From: Flavobacteriales bacterium
Lineage (GTDB): Bacteria; Bacteroidota; Bacteroidia; Flavobacteriales_D; Sanyastnellaceae
DNA length: 44,534 nucleotides
NCBI GenBank assembly: GCA_947464415.1
Contig: CANHWU010000004.1
Span: 1 to 44,534, forward strand
Direction of reading: 5' to 3'
The notes below the pieces were generated by a model that saw nothing but the letters and a program-made list of their open reading frames with translations, did not search any database and had not been told where the DNA came from. Below are positions 1 to 8,621 of the stretch, piece after piece. Made by a program: the position numbers and the translations under genes. Within the stretch, counting starts at the first letter, position 1. Every line of letters starts with the position of its first letter.

Positions 1-3000
1 CCAGTAGTATTGGGTATCAACACCCCTCCGCTTTTACCCGTTGCATTTGATGTCAAACGCATTCTTCCGTTGTCAGAAGCGTTGAAGTCATTACCTGCTG
101 TAACGGTACCTGCTGGCAAGGTAGCCGTGCTGAAATCGCTATTAAACACAGTACCTGCACCGGTTGGACTAAATATAATATTACCATTGGTAGAAGCACA
201 GTTGAAAGGACTTTCAAAGCTCACAGTAGCGTTGGGTGACTGATATATACTCACCGCTAAAGTGGTTGGATCGGACCAACATCCCGTGGTAGCGTTATAA
301 GCACGCACCACATAAGTTCCATTGGCAGTTACATTGTATGCCGCCGTAGCAGCGTTTGCTGTAGAAGTTCCTGTAGCATTGGTACCTTGCCAATAGTAAG
401 TAACTCCCGCTGGAGCTGGATCCATGGTCAAGTCTGTATTGACACAAGCAGGGTTAGCCGCCGCAATGATAGCAGTAGGTGCGGTTTCAGGAACGAAAGA
501 AGACACTACTACTGATGCGCTATTGGCCGACCACAAAGCATTGGCCGCATCATAGGCTCTTAAATAATATGTTCCATTGGAGTATACTGTGTAAGAGGCC
601 GTATTATTCGATTGATCAGTGCCATTTGCTGCTGTTTGCCAATAATAAGTAATACCAGCAGGAGGGACGGCCGCGGTGATCACAGAGCCCACTAAACAAT
701 TCGTACTTCCGTCGGCTACTGGAGCAGGAGGGGTAGAAGGCAATGGAATGACAGTAAAACAATAGTCCTCCGTTTCTCCCCATGTATAACTAGTGGTAGC
801 ATAATTGGTAACTGTTGGGAAAGTGGTTTCCACTACAATCACACGCATGCGTGTAGAGCCACCCAATGCAGTTAAAGGAACTGTGAAGGTTCCAGTAGCA
901 GTGCTTGTCGATACCGGTCCAGAAGCTACAGGGGAAGAATACATTTGTTCACCTGCATCTGCAAAGCTTCCATTTTGGTTCCAATCCACGTAAATTTGGA
1001 ATCCAGAATTATAAGTTCCTCCTGTACAAGTCTGCTGACTCAAACTAAAGTTCACTGAAGCACCCGCAGCTACAGTAGGACCCGACACTGAGCTGGTATA
1101 ATTGGAATAACGTTGATTGATTGAACCAACTCCTGGTGCAGTAGTAGCACAAGTACTGGAATTATTCATTGTACCTACGGTGACATTTGTCAATTCCTCA
1201 TCACCCGTGCTTGTAGCGCTGATAATAGGATAAGTAGCGCAAGCACATGCACCGCTCAATAGGTTCACCGTATGCACATTGGATGTGTTGGTGGCTCCGC
1301 TAATGGTACAAGTAGAAAGGACGCGGAACTGACGAGTGGCGTTGATTTGGGTCACCAATGTCGCCGTAGTCGCTCCCCCCACATTATTCCAAGTGTTTCC
1401 ACCATCGGTTGAAGTCTGCCATTGGATGGTGTTACCCAAATCCGTTGTCAATCCTGTTGCTGTCAAAGTAATGTTCACTGCGGCGCAACTGGCAGAAGGT
1501 CCTGACACAGTGCCCGCATTCGGGGTACCCGCACATTGGGGAACTACTGACAAGGATAAGTCATCAAATCCAAGATACCATGGACCTCCCGTCGCACTTG
1601 AGCGTAAGCCAAAATGGTAAGTCCCAGTGGCAGTGCAAGTAAACTGACGGCTGAAAGAAGAGTATGTAGCTGCAGGAGCCACCGCTCCAGAAGTCAAGCT
1701 CGCCCCCAAAACAGTTAATCCGGTTGCACTTGGAGTGGTATTCACCACAATTTCCGTTGAGGTCCAACCGGCAGTATTATCACCCACCCAAAAACCACTG
1801 AAATCGTACACCTGTCCAGCAGTCAAGGCAAAGCCGGGAGTCCATACTGTTGCGGCAGCACCGCTCCATTGTACGGTCAAGTAATTGGAGCCTGTTCTAG
1901 GGTCATTATAGGTATTAGAACCCGCATTGGAAGTAGCCCATTGAGTTCCCGCCGCTTCCACCCAACAAGTGGGGAAAGTAGTAGTTCCCACAGCGCCTGG
2001 CAAAGTCTCGAAACCTTCGTTCCAAGGGAAAGACGCAATCGGGGCAACGGTAGTAACATACACTGAGTTAGAGGGAGTAGTAGTAGCAGATGCTGTACAA
2101 GTAACATTGCAACGATAATAGGTATTGCCCAAGACCGTTTGCGTTCTGGTAGCCAAAGTAGCTCCCGTAATATTGGTCCATGTGATATCGTCAGGTGAAG
2201 ACTGCCACTGATAAGTAACGCCAGAACCAGTTGTTGCGTTCTGCAAACTCAAGTTGGTGGTAGCTCCAATACAAAGACCAGAGGAAACCGAAGCCACGGT
2301 ATTGCCGGGTGCAGGGGTTCCTGTGCAAGGAGGAGCTAAAGTAGTGAAGGTGGCAGAACCTGTCCAAGAACTCTGAGAAGATCCACAATTAGACCTCACC
2401 CAAAAATAATATTGAGTGGTATTGTTCAATCCCGTTAAACTCGCAGTGACCACACCGGCTGCGACACTACCCGTTGGGGTTGTCGTACCTGTTGGCGCCG
2501 TGTTGACAGTAGAAAGAAAATATTGATACCCACTGGATGGGGCCGCAGCGGGCGCTGTCCAGGCGATGTTAGCACTATTAGGGGTAATAGTATTGGAAGT
2601 CAAAGCCGTCGGTGACAAGCAATTCGCTACACGACAAACACTGCGAGTTCTATTGACCGAGGCAGCTCCACAAGTAGCATTTGTGTGCGTATAGAACCTT
2701 ACCACAGCCGTAACAGTAGCGTTCCATGTAATACCATCAGCACCTCCCACATTCGCTACATATACTGCTGTACCCGCAGTATTAGAAATAGTAATGAAAT
2801 CGGTGGCAACTGAACTTCTAAACTTATAAACATCACCCGCTACAACATTCACATTTGAGTACTCCGCGGCATAACCTGAAGTAGTAATATTCGCAAAGGT
2901 ACATGTTGCAGCGGCAGTTGGTGAAAAAGTCGCACTTGGCCACAAACCATTAGCCGCAGCTAAACATCCTCCCCCTGTGGCATTTGAAATCGCACAAATG

Positions 3001-3494
3001 CTTCTGATCCTACTCGTGGTATTACTTCCACATGCAGAAGTGGAGTGAAAATAATACCTCACCACTCCAGTAATGGAGGAAACCCATGACAAACCATCTG
3101 CCCCACTCAAACCCGCACAGAAGGCGCTTGTTCCTGCCGAATTGGATATCGTAATGAAATCCGTGGCAATGGAACTTTTGAATTTGTAAGTGTTTCCTGA
3201 AACAACGTTTACATTCGCATACTCACCTGCATAAGCATCAGTCACGATGTTTGCAAAAGTACAAGTAGCACCCACAGTTGGGGTATAAGTTGTACTTGGA
3301 TACAGGCCGTAGGTGGCAGTTAAACATTGCCCATGGGTTTGCATACTGGTAGCCCACAACAAAGAAAACATGAGTATGGTTGTCAAAAAAGACAACTTTT
3401 TTCTGAACGGCGAGATGTCTGAAATCCGCGTTCGCGTAAGGGGTTCCGTCAATCTCGACGTCCTTCCCATTGGAATAGAATCCAAGTACTTCAT
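1..3494 (-). CDS. Giant secreted modular adhesin-like protein (N-terminal part, runs off the left edge)
   Basis: The frame is open from ATG 3494 to the window edge (about 1164 codons) with no stop; I checked the phase at several points. A hydrophobic signal segment (KKLSFLTTILMFSLLWATS) lies about 35 residues in. Two tandem 111-aa modules follow, then a fibronectin type III-like domain, an Ig-like segment with the YQWQSS motif, a MAM or choice-of-anchor-like beta-sandwich, another Ig-like segment, a GEVED-type domain (the VDWNQNGSFADAGEQ region near 940-1000, ending in WGETEDYCF), and two 84-aa Ig-like repeats with the TYYWQ motif. This make-up is typical of Bacteroidota surface adhesins exported by T9SS; the sorting tail would lie outside the window. 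Function in adhesion or gliding is inferred. ATG 3470 is an alternative start. Confidence 0.85.
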   Translation of the reverse strand, partial: MKYLDSIPMGRTSRLTEPLTRTRISDISPFRKKLSFLTTILMFSLLWATSMQTHGQCLTATYGLYPSTTYTPTVGATCTFANIVTDAYAGEYANVNVVSGNTYKFKSSIATDFITISNSAGTSAFCAGLSGADGLSWVSSITGVVRYYFHSTSACGSNTTSRIRSICAISNATGGGCLAAANGLWPSATFSPTAAATCTFANITTSGYAAEYSNVNVVAGDVYKFRSSVATDFITISNTAGTAVYVANVGGADGITWNATVTAVVRFYTHTNATCGAASVNRTRSVCRVANCLSPTALTSNTITPNSANIAWTAPAAAPSSGYQYFLSTVNTAPTGTTTPTGSVAAGVVTASLTGLNNTTQYYFWVRSNCGSSQSSWTGSATFTTLAPPCTGTPAPGNTVASVSSGLCIGATTNLSLQNATTGSGVTYQWQSSPDDITWTNITGATLATRTQTVLGNTYYRCNVTCTASATTTPSNSVYVTTVAPIASFPWNEGFETLPGAVGTTTFPTCWVEAAGTQWATSNAGSNTYNDPRTGSNYLTVQWSGAAATVWTPGFALTAGQVYDFSGFWVGDNTAGWTSTEIVVNTTPSATGLTVLGASLTSGAVAPAATYSSFSRQFTCTATGTYHFGLRSSATGGPWYLGFDDLSLSVVPQCAGTPNAGTVSGPSASCAAVNITLTATGLTTDLGNTIQWQTSTDGGNTWNNVGGATTATLVTQINATRQFRVLSTCTISGATNTSNVHTVNLLSGACACATYPIISATSTGDEELTNVTVGTMNNSSTCATTAPGVGSINQRYSNYTSSVSGPTVAAGASVNFSLSQQTCTGGTYNSGFQIYVDWNQNGSFADAGEQMYSSPVASGPVSTSTATGTFTVPLTALGGSTRMRVIVVETTFPTVTNYATTSYTWGETEDYCFTVIPLPSTPPAPVADGSTNCLVGSVITAAVPPAGITYYWQTAANGTDQSNNTASYTVYSNGTYYLRAYDAANALWSANSASVVVSSFVPETAPTAIIAAANPACVNTDLTMDPAPAGVTYYWQGTNATGTSTANAATAAYNVTANGTYVVRAYNATTGCWSDPTTLAVSIYQSPNATVSFESPFNCASTNGNIIFSPTGAGTVFNSDFSTATLPAGTVTAGNDFNASDNGRMRLTSNATGKSGGVLIPNTT
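195..698 (-). repeat. Two tandem 84-aa Ig-like repeats in the adhesin
   Basis: Copies at 447-698 and 195-446 each start at a Cys codon (698 and 446) and are 252 nt long. Both carry PAGxTYYWQ, then a GT-rich stretch, then NGTYxxRAYxA followed by WS. They are Ig-like stalk modules of the kind common in long Bacteroidota surface proteins. Confidence 0.75.
2634..2966 (-). repeat. Tandem 111-aa module B of the adhesin
   Basis: Second copy of the 333-nt unit, with the matching motifs TCTFANI, YSNVNVVAGDVYKFRSS and ATDFITISNTAG. The nucleotide sequence has diverged clearly while the protein pattern is kept, which points to an old duplication under selection. Confidence 0.8.
2994..3326 (-). repeat. 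Tandem 111-aa module A of the adhesin
   Basis: This 333-nt unit runs from the Cys codon at 3326 to the Cys codon ending at 2994. It encodes a beta-rich module with the pattern TCTFANI, YANVNVVSGNTYKFKSS and ATDFITISNSAG. The next module (2634-2966) has exactly the same length and clear protein similarity. Confidence 0.8.
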
Positions 3495-3544
3495 AGATGA
3501 TTAATTTAATTAATTTGTTTAGGTTTTGGTCCAATGACCTTTAG

Positions 3545-3574
3545 CGAATATAAAACGAAAGTTAATTAATTCAA
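3545..3574 (-). promoter_or_regulatory. Promoter of the adhesin gene
   Basis: On the minus strand, TTG (3574-3572) is followed after 19 nt by TATATTCG (3552-3545). This fits the Bacteroidota -33/-7 layout with TTCG in place of TTTG. The predicted start near 3540 gives a leader of about 45 nt before ATG 3494. Confidence 0.6.
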
Positions 3575-3594
3575 AATTTTCTGCTTTTTTTTTC

Positions 3595-4548
3595 GTGGGC
3601 TCCTCCATCAAGAATTCTCACCTGGTTTCTCGAGGCGCCATCTCCCCTGACAAATCACCGTATATTCGCCGGGTGAAATTCAGCTTCCTCTCCTTTGTAG
3701 GTCTCACGCTCACCGGGTTTGGACTTGGCATCGCCCTCATGTCCGTTATCTTGTGGATGTGCGGATTTTCTCCTGCCGACCTGTCCGATTTTTCCTCCCT
3801 TCTTACTCCCCAACATGCCCTGGTGTTGGGATGGGCCAATGTGGGACATCAATTGGGGGCTTTTGCCCTTCCTGGTCTTGTTTTTTTTTGGATCAACCAA
3901 GAGCACCCCTCCCTTACCCGCCATCCCACCGCTATGGCCTGGCTATTGGGGGCTTCTGCTCTCCTGATCAGCGCTGGTGTCATAGAGGCGCTGAGCCAAC
4001 TCAACCTGGGCCTCCTATCCTTGTTCCCCAAAATATCCGCTTGGGCCCATCAAGGAGAGGCCTCGGCATGGCAAATGCAATCGGCACTGCTCTCCCAAAC
4101 CGATATTGGAGGGCTCTTACAAGTGGTGATCATCATGTCGGTAGTACCCGCCTTTTGTGAGGAGCTCTTTTTTAGAGGTGCGCTCTTCCAATGGCTACTC
4201 CAATGGATGTCTCCCCTCCATGTCATCATCGTGAGCGGATTTATTTTTTCTCTCTTTCACTTTCAATTTGAGGGATTCTTGCCCCGTTGGGCCATGGGGA
4301 TGGTGTTGGGCTTCCTTACTTATAAGAGCCAATCCCTCTGGCCCGCGATATTGGGGCATTTTTTGAATAACCTCAGCGGCGTTTTCATCTTTTACCAATT
4401 CAGTGGTAAACTCACCCCACCCGAAGATCACTGGATGTCTTCTCCTTTTTGGTGGGGCCTATCGGCATTGATGCTCTTGGGATGGTGTTGGGGAGTGAAC
4501 AAATTGATTTCTCCTAAGATCCCTAACAGCCCAAGAGAACCAAGCTAG
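3595..4548 (+). CDS. CPBP-family intramembrane metalloprotease
   Basis: A 317-aa polytopic membrane protein. It carries the CPBP (CAAX protease and bacteriocin-processing, Abi) motifs: EELFFRG with the paired glutamates and arginine in the middle, a second His motif (FSLFHFQFEG), and a C-terminal HFLNN. These residues form the predicted intramembrane active site; the substrate is unknown. The hydrophobic segments are long and clear, starting after about residue 28. The start is a GTG at 3595 after a T-rich run. It is divergent from the adhesin gene and converges on a glycosyltransferase with only 4 nt between the stops. Roles in membrane-protein processing or self-immunity are known for the family but cannot be assigned here. 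Confidence 0.85.
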   Translation: MGSSIKNSHLVSRGAISPDKSPYIRRVKFSFLSFVGLTLTGFGLGIALMSVILWMCGFSPADLSDFSSLLTPQHALVLGWANVGHQLGAFALPGLVFFWINQEHPSLTRHPTAMAWLLGASALLISAGVIEALSQLNLGLLSLFPKISAWAHQGEASAWQMQSALLSQTDIGGLLQVVIIMSVVPAFCEELFFRGALFQWLLQWMSPLHVIIVSGFIFSLFHFQFEGFLPRWAMGMVLGFLTYKSQSLWPAILGHFLNNLSGVFIFYQFSGKLTPPEDHWMSSPFWWGLSALMLLGWCWGVNKLISPKIPNSPREPS

Positions 4549-4552
4549 TATT

Positions 4553-5746
4553 TCAACCTTTTAGCTTTCTCAAGAAAATCATCAACTCATGGGCCTTACT
4601 ATCATATTCAATGGCCGCCTTGGCCGCCTGCTGCAATCTCCCATGATTGGATCTATCTCCATATCGCTCAGCTACCCAATCAAAAACATCCTTTACTTTG
4701 ATTAAACTCCCACTGTTAGGAATTGAGTAGTTGAACTCTCCCAATAATGGATGCTCCATGCAAGCCGTATCCCGGTACGCCAATAAAACAGGAGTCCCCG
4801 CTTTCCAATACTCACGGACTTTCAATGGGCACGCTTCCTTGATTCCTATTTTATACAAAGCCAACGATCCAATGGCCAAATCATATTCCCACAACTTAGT
4901 TTCCAACTCTTGAGGTTGCAATTTTCCAAGACATTGTATTGTGATTCCATTTTTTTTAAATCCTTGATACTTTTCAGCGGGTTCACCTTGCAACCCGATA
5001 ATATCTATATTCAGGGATCTATGCCCCAATGAGGTGGCCTTTTCCAAGCTTTTCTCCAAACGATCTAATCCATGCCAATCAGCCAAACTCCCTATCACCA
5101 TCACCCATTTTTGATGAACGTTTATATCTCCCAACGGTCTCCTATCTTGGCCATCATTCACCAACACTTTTTCTACCCCATTGGGCAAGACCATTGTAAC
5201 GTAGGCATTGTATCGATATCTTTCAAATTGAGCAATCTCATGGGTGACACAGATACCGCCTAAAACATTCTTCAATATTTGGTGGCCATATCGGGTCTCA
5301 TTGGTGTTATTCAATATCCATGTTTGAAAAAAGTAAATGAAATAGGATTTCCTCCACTGAAAAGGTAAACGATTAAAACTTTTTTTCTGCAACAACAGTA
5401 CTTCTTGCGTTTCGATTGTGTTGTGCTCTAATACAATTTGTTTTCCCCATCTTTGAGTGAGTTGTAAAAAATGTTTGTCCGCAAATGGGTATCTTATCCA
5501 AACGATATCTTTATTGGACACATTCGTCTCCAACCAATGCGCAATCACCTCCCACTTGTTATGCATTTGATAATGAACAAAAGTGACTTGATCATGACCA
5601 TCGCGCGCGATTTTGGAAGAAAAATTGACCACTTGCACATCGCCCTCTCGCCTTCTCAAAGCCTGCGCCACCGCCAGCGTTTTCTCCGTTACACCCGAAC
5701 CTGATGACAACAAAAAATGACTAAAATGAACTATGAAAATTTTCAT
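4553..5746 (-). CDS. Glycosyltransferase, GT-B fold (GT4-like)
   Basis: A 397-aa protein starting MKIFIVHFSHFLLSSGSGVTEKT, with a glycine-rich N-terminal loop. EHNTIETQE and the VLPNGVEKV segment (end of the acceptor domain) match GT4-like sugar transferases, and WVMVIGSLADWHGLDRL opens the nucleotide-sugar domain. The classical EX7E motif is degenerate (IKEACPLKVREYW, with E at both ends). ATG 5746 gives a 4-nt ATGA overlap with the upstream glycosyltransferase gene, so I prefer it to ATG 5755. The pair probably works on the same surface glycan, with hemW further upstream on the same strand. Donor and acceptor cannot be read from the sequence. Confidence 0.8.
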   Translation of the reverse strand: MKIFIVHFSHFLLSSGSGVTEKTLAVAQALRRREGDVQVVNFSSKIARDGHDQVTFVHYQMHNKWEVIAHWLETNVSNKDIVWIRYPFADKHFLQLTQRWGKQIVLEHNTIETQEVLLLQKKSFNRLPFQWRKSYFIYFFQTWILNNTNETRYGHQILKNVLGGICVTHEIAQFERYRYNAYVTMVLPNGVEKVLVNDGQDRRPLGDINVHQKWVMVIGSLADWHGLDRLEKSLEKATSLGHRSLNIDIIGLQGEPAEKYQGFKKNGITIQCLGKLQPQELETKLWEYDLAIGSLALYKIGIKEACPLKVREYWKAGTPVLLAYRDTACMEHPLLGEFNYSIPNSGSLIKVKDVFDWVAERYGDRSNHGRLQQAAKAAIEYDSKAHELMIFLRKLKG

Positions 5747-6861
5747 TTCAAGCAAGATTCAATGAGCTGATTTATTTTTGTAAGGTGATGTTGCACGGTG
5801 TAATTATTTTTTACCCAATCTCTTCCATTGCTTCCCAATTGTTTTGCAAAATCTTGATCTCGCCAAAGCGCTAAGATGGCTTTCGCCATTTCCTTGACAT
5901 CTCCTTCCTCTACTAAAATACCCGTTTTGTCTTCTATTACAACATCCGGAATACCGGCATGCCGGGTGCTTATCACGGCCAATCCCAATCCCTGCGCTTC
6001 CAATATCGCCACCGGAGTGCCTTCTTTATTACCATCTTCTGGCGTAATGGAATGCTGAAGGAAAACCAATGACTTATCGAGAAAACGGAAGGTTTCCTCA
6101 TGACTGAGCGATCCCGTAAAATGGATACTGTCTTGAAGCTGATGATCCAAAACCCATTGCTTACATTCCTTGAGCAATGGACCATCACCTACCATCGTCA
6201 ATTGAGCTTTGCAACCCATTTGAATGGCCATTGCAAAAGATTGAATAGTATAAAGCGGACCTTTTTTGGGAACAAAATTGCCCACCGCGATGAATCCCAC
6301 CCTATCCCCGGGAATAGTAGAATGCACAAATTTCAAATCACACCCACAGGGTGAATACAGAATATTCTTTTCATTCATTCCCCATCCAATGATTTGATTT
6401 CTCATCAGTTGAGAAACGGCAATTACCTTTGAGCCGTCCAATAAAAAAGGAAGGTACGATTTTTTATATTTCTCGAGAGTACTTTTGTGATGTGCATCAA
6501 AACCATGAAAGTGAACAATCAATGGAATCCTTAATTGTTGGGCCAAAGGCTGCAATGCTGCTCCAGAAGGTCCATACTCCGCAAAAATCATTTGGATTTT
6601 ATCCTGTTTAAATTGAAGTAAAAGTTCATACTCCGCCCTGTTCAATCCTCTCCAGGATCGAAAAAACTTAAACACCACTTTTACAAAAAACGGTAATGAA
6701 CGAATAGCTTCCCCCTCCTTCAAGCGGGGTAAGTAACCACCGTGATAATGAACAACTCCGCATATAATTCCAGAAAGATGAGCCCTGATAAAAGAACTGG
6801 AATCCCTTCTTGAGTGGGGAGAGACATGGGCAATTTTCACAGCCTTTAGATCCTTTCCCAT
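5743..6861 (-). CDS. Glycosyltransferase family 4 (WcaL/colanic-acid type)
   Basis: A 372-aa GT-B enzyme. The N-terminal domain has VHFHGFDAH and VIAVSQLMRNQI. The C-terminal domain has FIAVGNFVPKKGP, a phosphate-binding LTMVGDGPL, and EGTPVAILEAQGLGLAVIST, the EX7E donor-site motif. The segment QHSITPEDGNKEGTP is typical of colanic-acid type GT4 enzymes. It probably adds a sugar to a capsule, exopolysaccharide or O-antigen intermediate at the inner face of the membrane. It lies 70 nt downstream of hemW and overlaps the next glycosyltransferase by ATGA, so the two glycosyltransferases are translationally coupled. The sugar specificity is unknown. Confidence 0.9.
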   Translation of the reverse strand: MGKDLKAVKIAHVSPHSRRDSSSFIRAHLSGIICGVVHYHGGYLPRLKEGEAIRSLPFFVKVVFKFFRSWRGLNRAEYELLLQFKQDKIQMIFAEYGPSGAALQPLAQQLRIPLIVHFHGFDAHHKSTLEKYKKSYLPFLLDGSKVIAVSQLMRNQIIGWGMNEKNILYSPCGCDLKFVHSTIPGDRVGFIAVGNFVPKKGPLYTIQSFAMAIQMGCKAQLTMVGDGPLLKECKQWVLDHQLQDSIHFTGSLSHEETFRFLDKSLVFLQHSITPEDGNKEGTPVAILEAQGLGLAVISTRHAGIPDVVIEDKTGILVEEGDVKEMAKAILALWRDQDFAKQLGSNGRDWVKNNYTVQHHLTKINQLIESCLK

Positions 6862-6931
6862 ACGCCCATAACTTTCAATATCCCCTGCATTACTATTCTA
6901 AATAATACCATTTCTTGATAACGATTACTCA

Positions 6932-8068
6932 CTATTCTTCAAAAAACAAATCTACCAAAATCGCATCTAATACCATCCATCCTTTGAGGGTGCAAGTTAT
7001 GGAATGCTCTCCTATGTGAAGATGATCAGTAGCTTCCCATTTCCGCAATGCTTGCCACTGCCTGATGGTAATGGGCTGATCAAAATCTGAGGAGAACTTT
7101 TGGAGATGCACCCCTTGTGCGGTTCTGAGTCCTGTCATCCAATACTCATTGGCCCGATCTCTATTACTGAGCACTTCCGCGGTGGTGATTCCCTCCATTT
7201 CTTTATGCAGAAAATGACGGATATAACTTTGATTATTGGATAAATTCCAGCTCCGTGTTTGGATTCCGTCAAAAGAGTGTGCAGAAGGTCCGATACCGAG
7301 GTAGGGATCACCACTCCAATAACGGCTGTTGTGTTGAGAGGCCTTTCCAGACAAGGCATAATTAGACAACTCATAATGATCCATTCCCGCTTGGATGAGC
7401 ACATCGTGCACCGTGAAAAAATCCTCCACAACCGCCTCCTGAGCGGGGGGAGTATATTGTTTCTTTTTGACCTGAAAATCCAATGCCGTCTTCTGCTCTA
7501 CCGTCAGCGCATAGGCACTTACATGTTGTGGTTGAAGGGTTAATAATTGCTTTAAATCTTCATGGGTATTCCCCGAAGTGTATTGACGATGACCATAGAT
7601 GAAATCCACATTGATATTGTCCCACCCATTCTCTTGTGCCAATCGAATTGCAGATACTGCCTGCTCAGCAGAATGAGCACGGTTCATCCATTTCAGCACC
7701 TCATCGTCCATGCTCTGAACACCCACACTCAATCGATTTACCCCGATGCTCTTCAATACGGAAAGAGCATCTTCAGAAACATCATCAGGATTCACCTCAA
7801 CGGTAAATTCTACCCTCTCGGAAAGATGGAGAAACTGATGAATCGCATTGGCCAGATCATTCCAATGTTTCTCTTGCAATAAACTAGGCGTACCGCCACC
7901 AAAATAAATCGTCTTCACTGATTGACCCTTCCACTCATTGGCTCGATAGGCGAGTTCACGGATCAGCGACTCCACCATTTCATCCCTATTCTTCAACACT
8001 GTAGAAAAGTGAAAATCACAATAATGGCAGGCTTTTTTACAAAAAGGAATATGAAAATAAATACCCAT
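6932..8068 (-). CDS. hemW: Heme chaperone HemW (radical SAM, HemN-like)
   Basis: A 378-aa radical-SAM protein. It starts MGIYFHIPFC and has C10-x3-C14-x2-C17 for the 4Fe-4S cluster, followed by DFHF. IYFGGGTPSLL, EVNPDD and RLSVGVQSMDD are the usual HemN/HemW blocks, and the length matches HemW rather than the longer HemN, which has an extra N-terminal region. HemW is now understood as a heme-binding chaperone rather than a coproporphyrinogen oxidase. The C-terminal HemN-C domain (the EYWMTGLRTAQGV region) is present. The gene is divergent from the biotin carrier gene with 29 nt between the starts, and heads a minus-strand group with two glycosyltransferase genes. Confidence 0.93.
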   Translation of the reverse strand: MGIYFHIPFCKKACHYCDFHFSTVLKNRDEMVESLIRELAYRANEWKGQSVKTIYFGGGTPSLLQEKHWNDLANAIHQFLHLSERVEFTVEVNPDDVSEDALSVLKSIGVNRLSVGVQSMDDEVLKWMNRAHSAEQAVSAIRLAQENGWDNINVDFIYGHRQYTSGNTHEDLKQLLTLQPQHVSAYALTVEQKTALDFQVKKKQYTPPAQEAVVEDFFTVHDVLIQAGMDHYELSNYALSGKASQHNSRYWSGDPYLGIGPSAHSFDGIQTRSWNLSNNQSYIRHFLHKEMEGITTAEVLSNRDRANEYWMTGLRTAQGVHLQKFSSDFDQPITIRQWQALRKWEATDHLHIGEHSITCTLKGWMVLDAILVDLFFEE

Positions 8069-8082
8069 CGAGAGGTTCTGTT

Positions 8083-8090
8083 TAGATTTG
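8083..8090 (+). promoter_or_regulatory. -7 box of the biotin carrier gene
   Basis: TAGATTTG matches TAnnTTTG exactly and ends 7 nt before ATG 8098, so the transcript should begin at or just before the start codon. I see no clear -33 TTG, because that position lies inside hemW. Confidence 0.5.
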
Positions 8091-8097
8091 CGATATT

Positions 8098-8598
8098 ATG
8101 GTAAAAGCCAAGGTAAAAGAAGAAGTATTTGAAATTGTTTGGGACGCTCCCTCCAACAAAATGACCGTTAATGGAAAACCCTGTGATTGGAACATGGTTA
8201 AAAATGGACAGTTGCTCCATATAGTTTCCAACGGAAAATCCTACATTGGCGAATGGATCGATTTCCACCCTGTCCAACAAACTGCGGAAGTGAAAATCAA
8301 CGGTCATCACTACATTTTATCCATTGAGCAACCACTGGATGCCTTATTGAAAAAAATGGGTTTTTCTTCCCAATCAGAAAAAAAAGTAAAAGAACTCAAG
8401 GCACCCATGCCTGGCATGGTATTGAAAGTATTGGTAAAAGAGGGAGACGAAATTTCCAAGGATCAACCTTTGCTCATTCTGGAGGCCATGAAAATGGAAA
8501 ACGTCATCAAAGCCGTTGGGCCGGCTAAAGTGGGGGAAATAAAAATTATTGAAGGACAGGCTGTTGAAAAAGGAGCCATTTTGATAGCATTTACCTAA
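8098..8598 (+). CDS. Biotin carboxyl carrier protein of an acyl-CoA carboxylase
   Basis: A 166-aa protein whose C-terminal half is a biotinyl domain. APMPGMV starts the domain and EAMKMEN carries the biotin attachment Lys132. The N-terminal 95 residues resemble the spacer domain of Bacteroidota acetyl/propionyl-CoA carboxylase biotin subunits (for example HHYILSIEQPLD). It should carry carboxybiotin between the biotin carboxylase and carboxyltransferase subunits, which are not in this window. Divergent from hemW. Whether it serves a propionyl-, methylmalonyl- or other acyl-CoA carboxylase cannot be told from this subunit alone. Confidence 0.88.
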   Translation: MVKAKVKEEVFEIVWDAPSNKMTVNGKPCDWNMVKNGQLLHIVSNGKSYIGEWIDFHPVQQTAEVKINGHHYILSIEQPLDALLKKMGFSSQSEKKVKELKAPMPGMVLKVLVKEGDEISKDQPLLILEAMKMENVIKAVGPAKVGEIKIIEGQAVEKGAILIAFT

Positions 8599-8608
8599 TT
8601 GATTTTCT

Positions 8609-8616
8609 TATCTTTG
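8609..8616 (+). promoter_or_regulatory. -7 box of the gliding-type secreted protein gene
   Basis: TATCTTTG, a perfect TAnnTTTG, ends 5 nt before ATG 8622. It sits in the 23-nt gap after the biotin carrier gene, so the downstream pair can be transcribed on its own with almost no leader. Confidence 0.5.
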
Positions 8617-8621
8617 TTGAG

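Noticed and set aside
1336-1620. 94-codon plus-strand frame and similar short frames in 1-3300
   Set aside because: They are antisense to the open adhesin frame, which is supported by repeats and a GEVED-type domain.
3238-3534. 98-codon minus-strand frame starting at TTG 3534
   Set aside because: It overlaps the adhesin's N-terminus in another frame. The adhesin frame carries the signal peptide and repeats; this one has no recognisable content.
3595-4548. CPBP protease as part of a defence or bacteriocin-immunity system
   Set aside because: No bacteriocin precursor, transporter or toxin gene is near; the family is broad and single copies are common.
4553-8068. hemW plus two glycosyltransferases as a functional system
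   Set aside because: They share a strand with a 70-nt gap, but heme chaperoning and glycan transfer have no clear link; simple adjacency is the better explanation.
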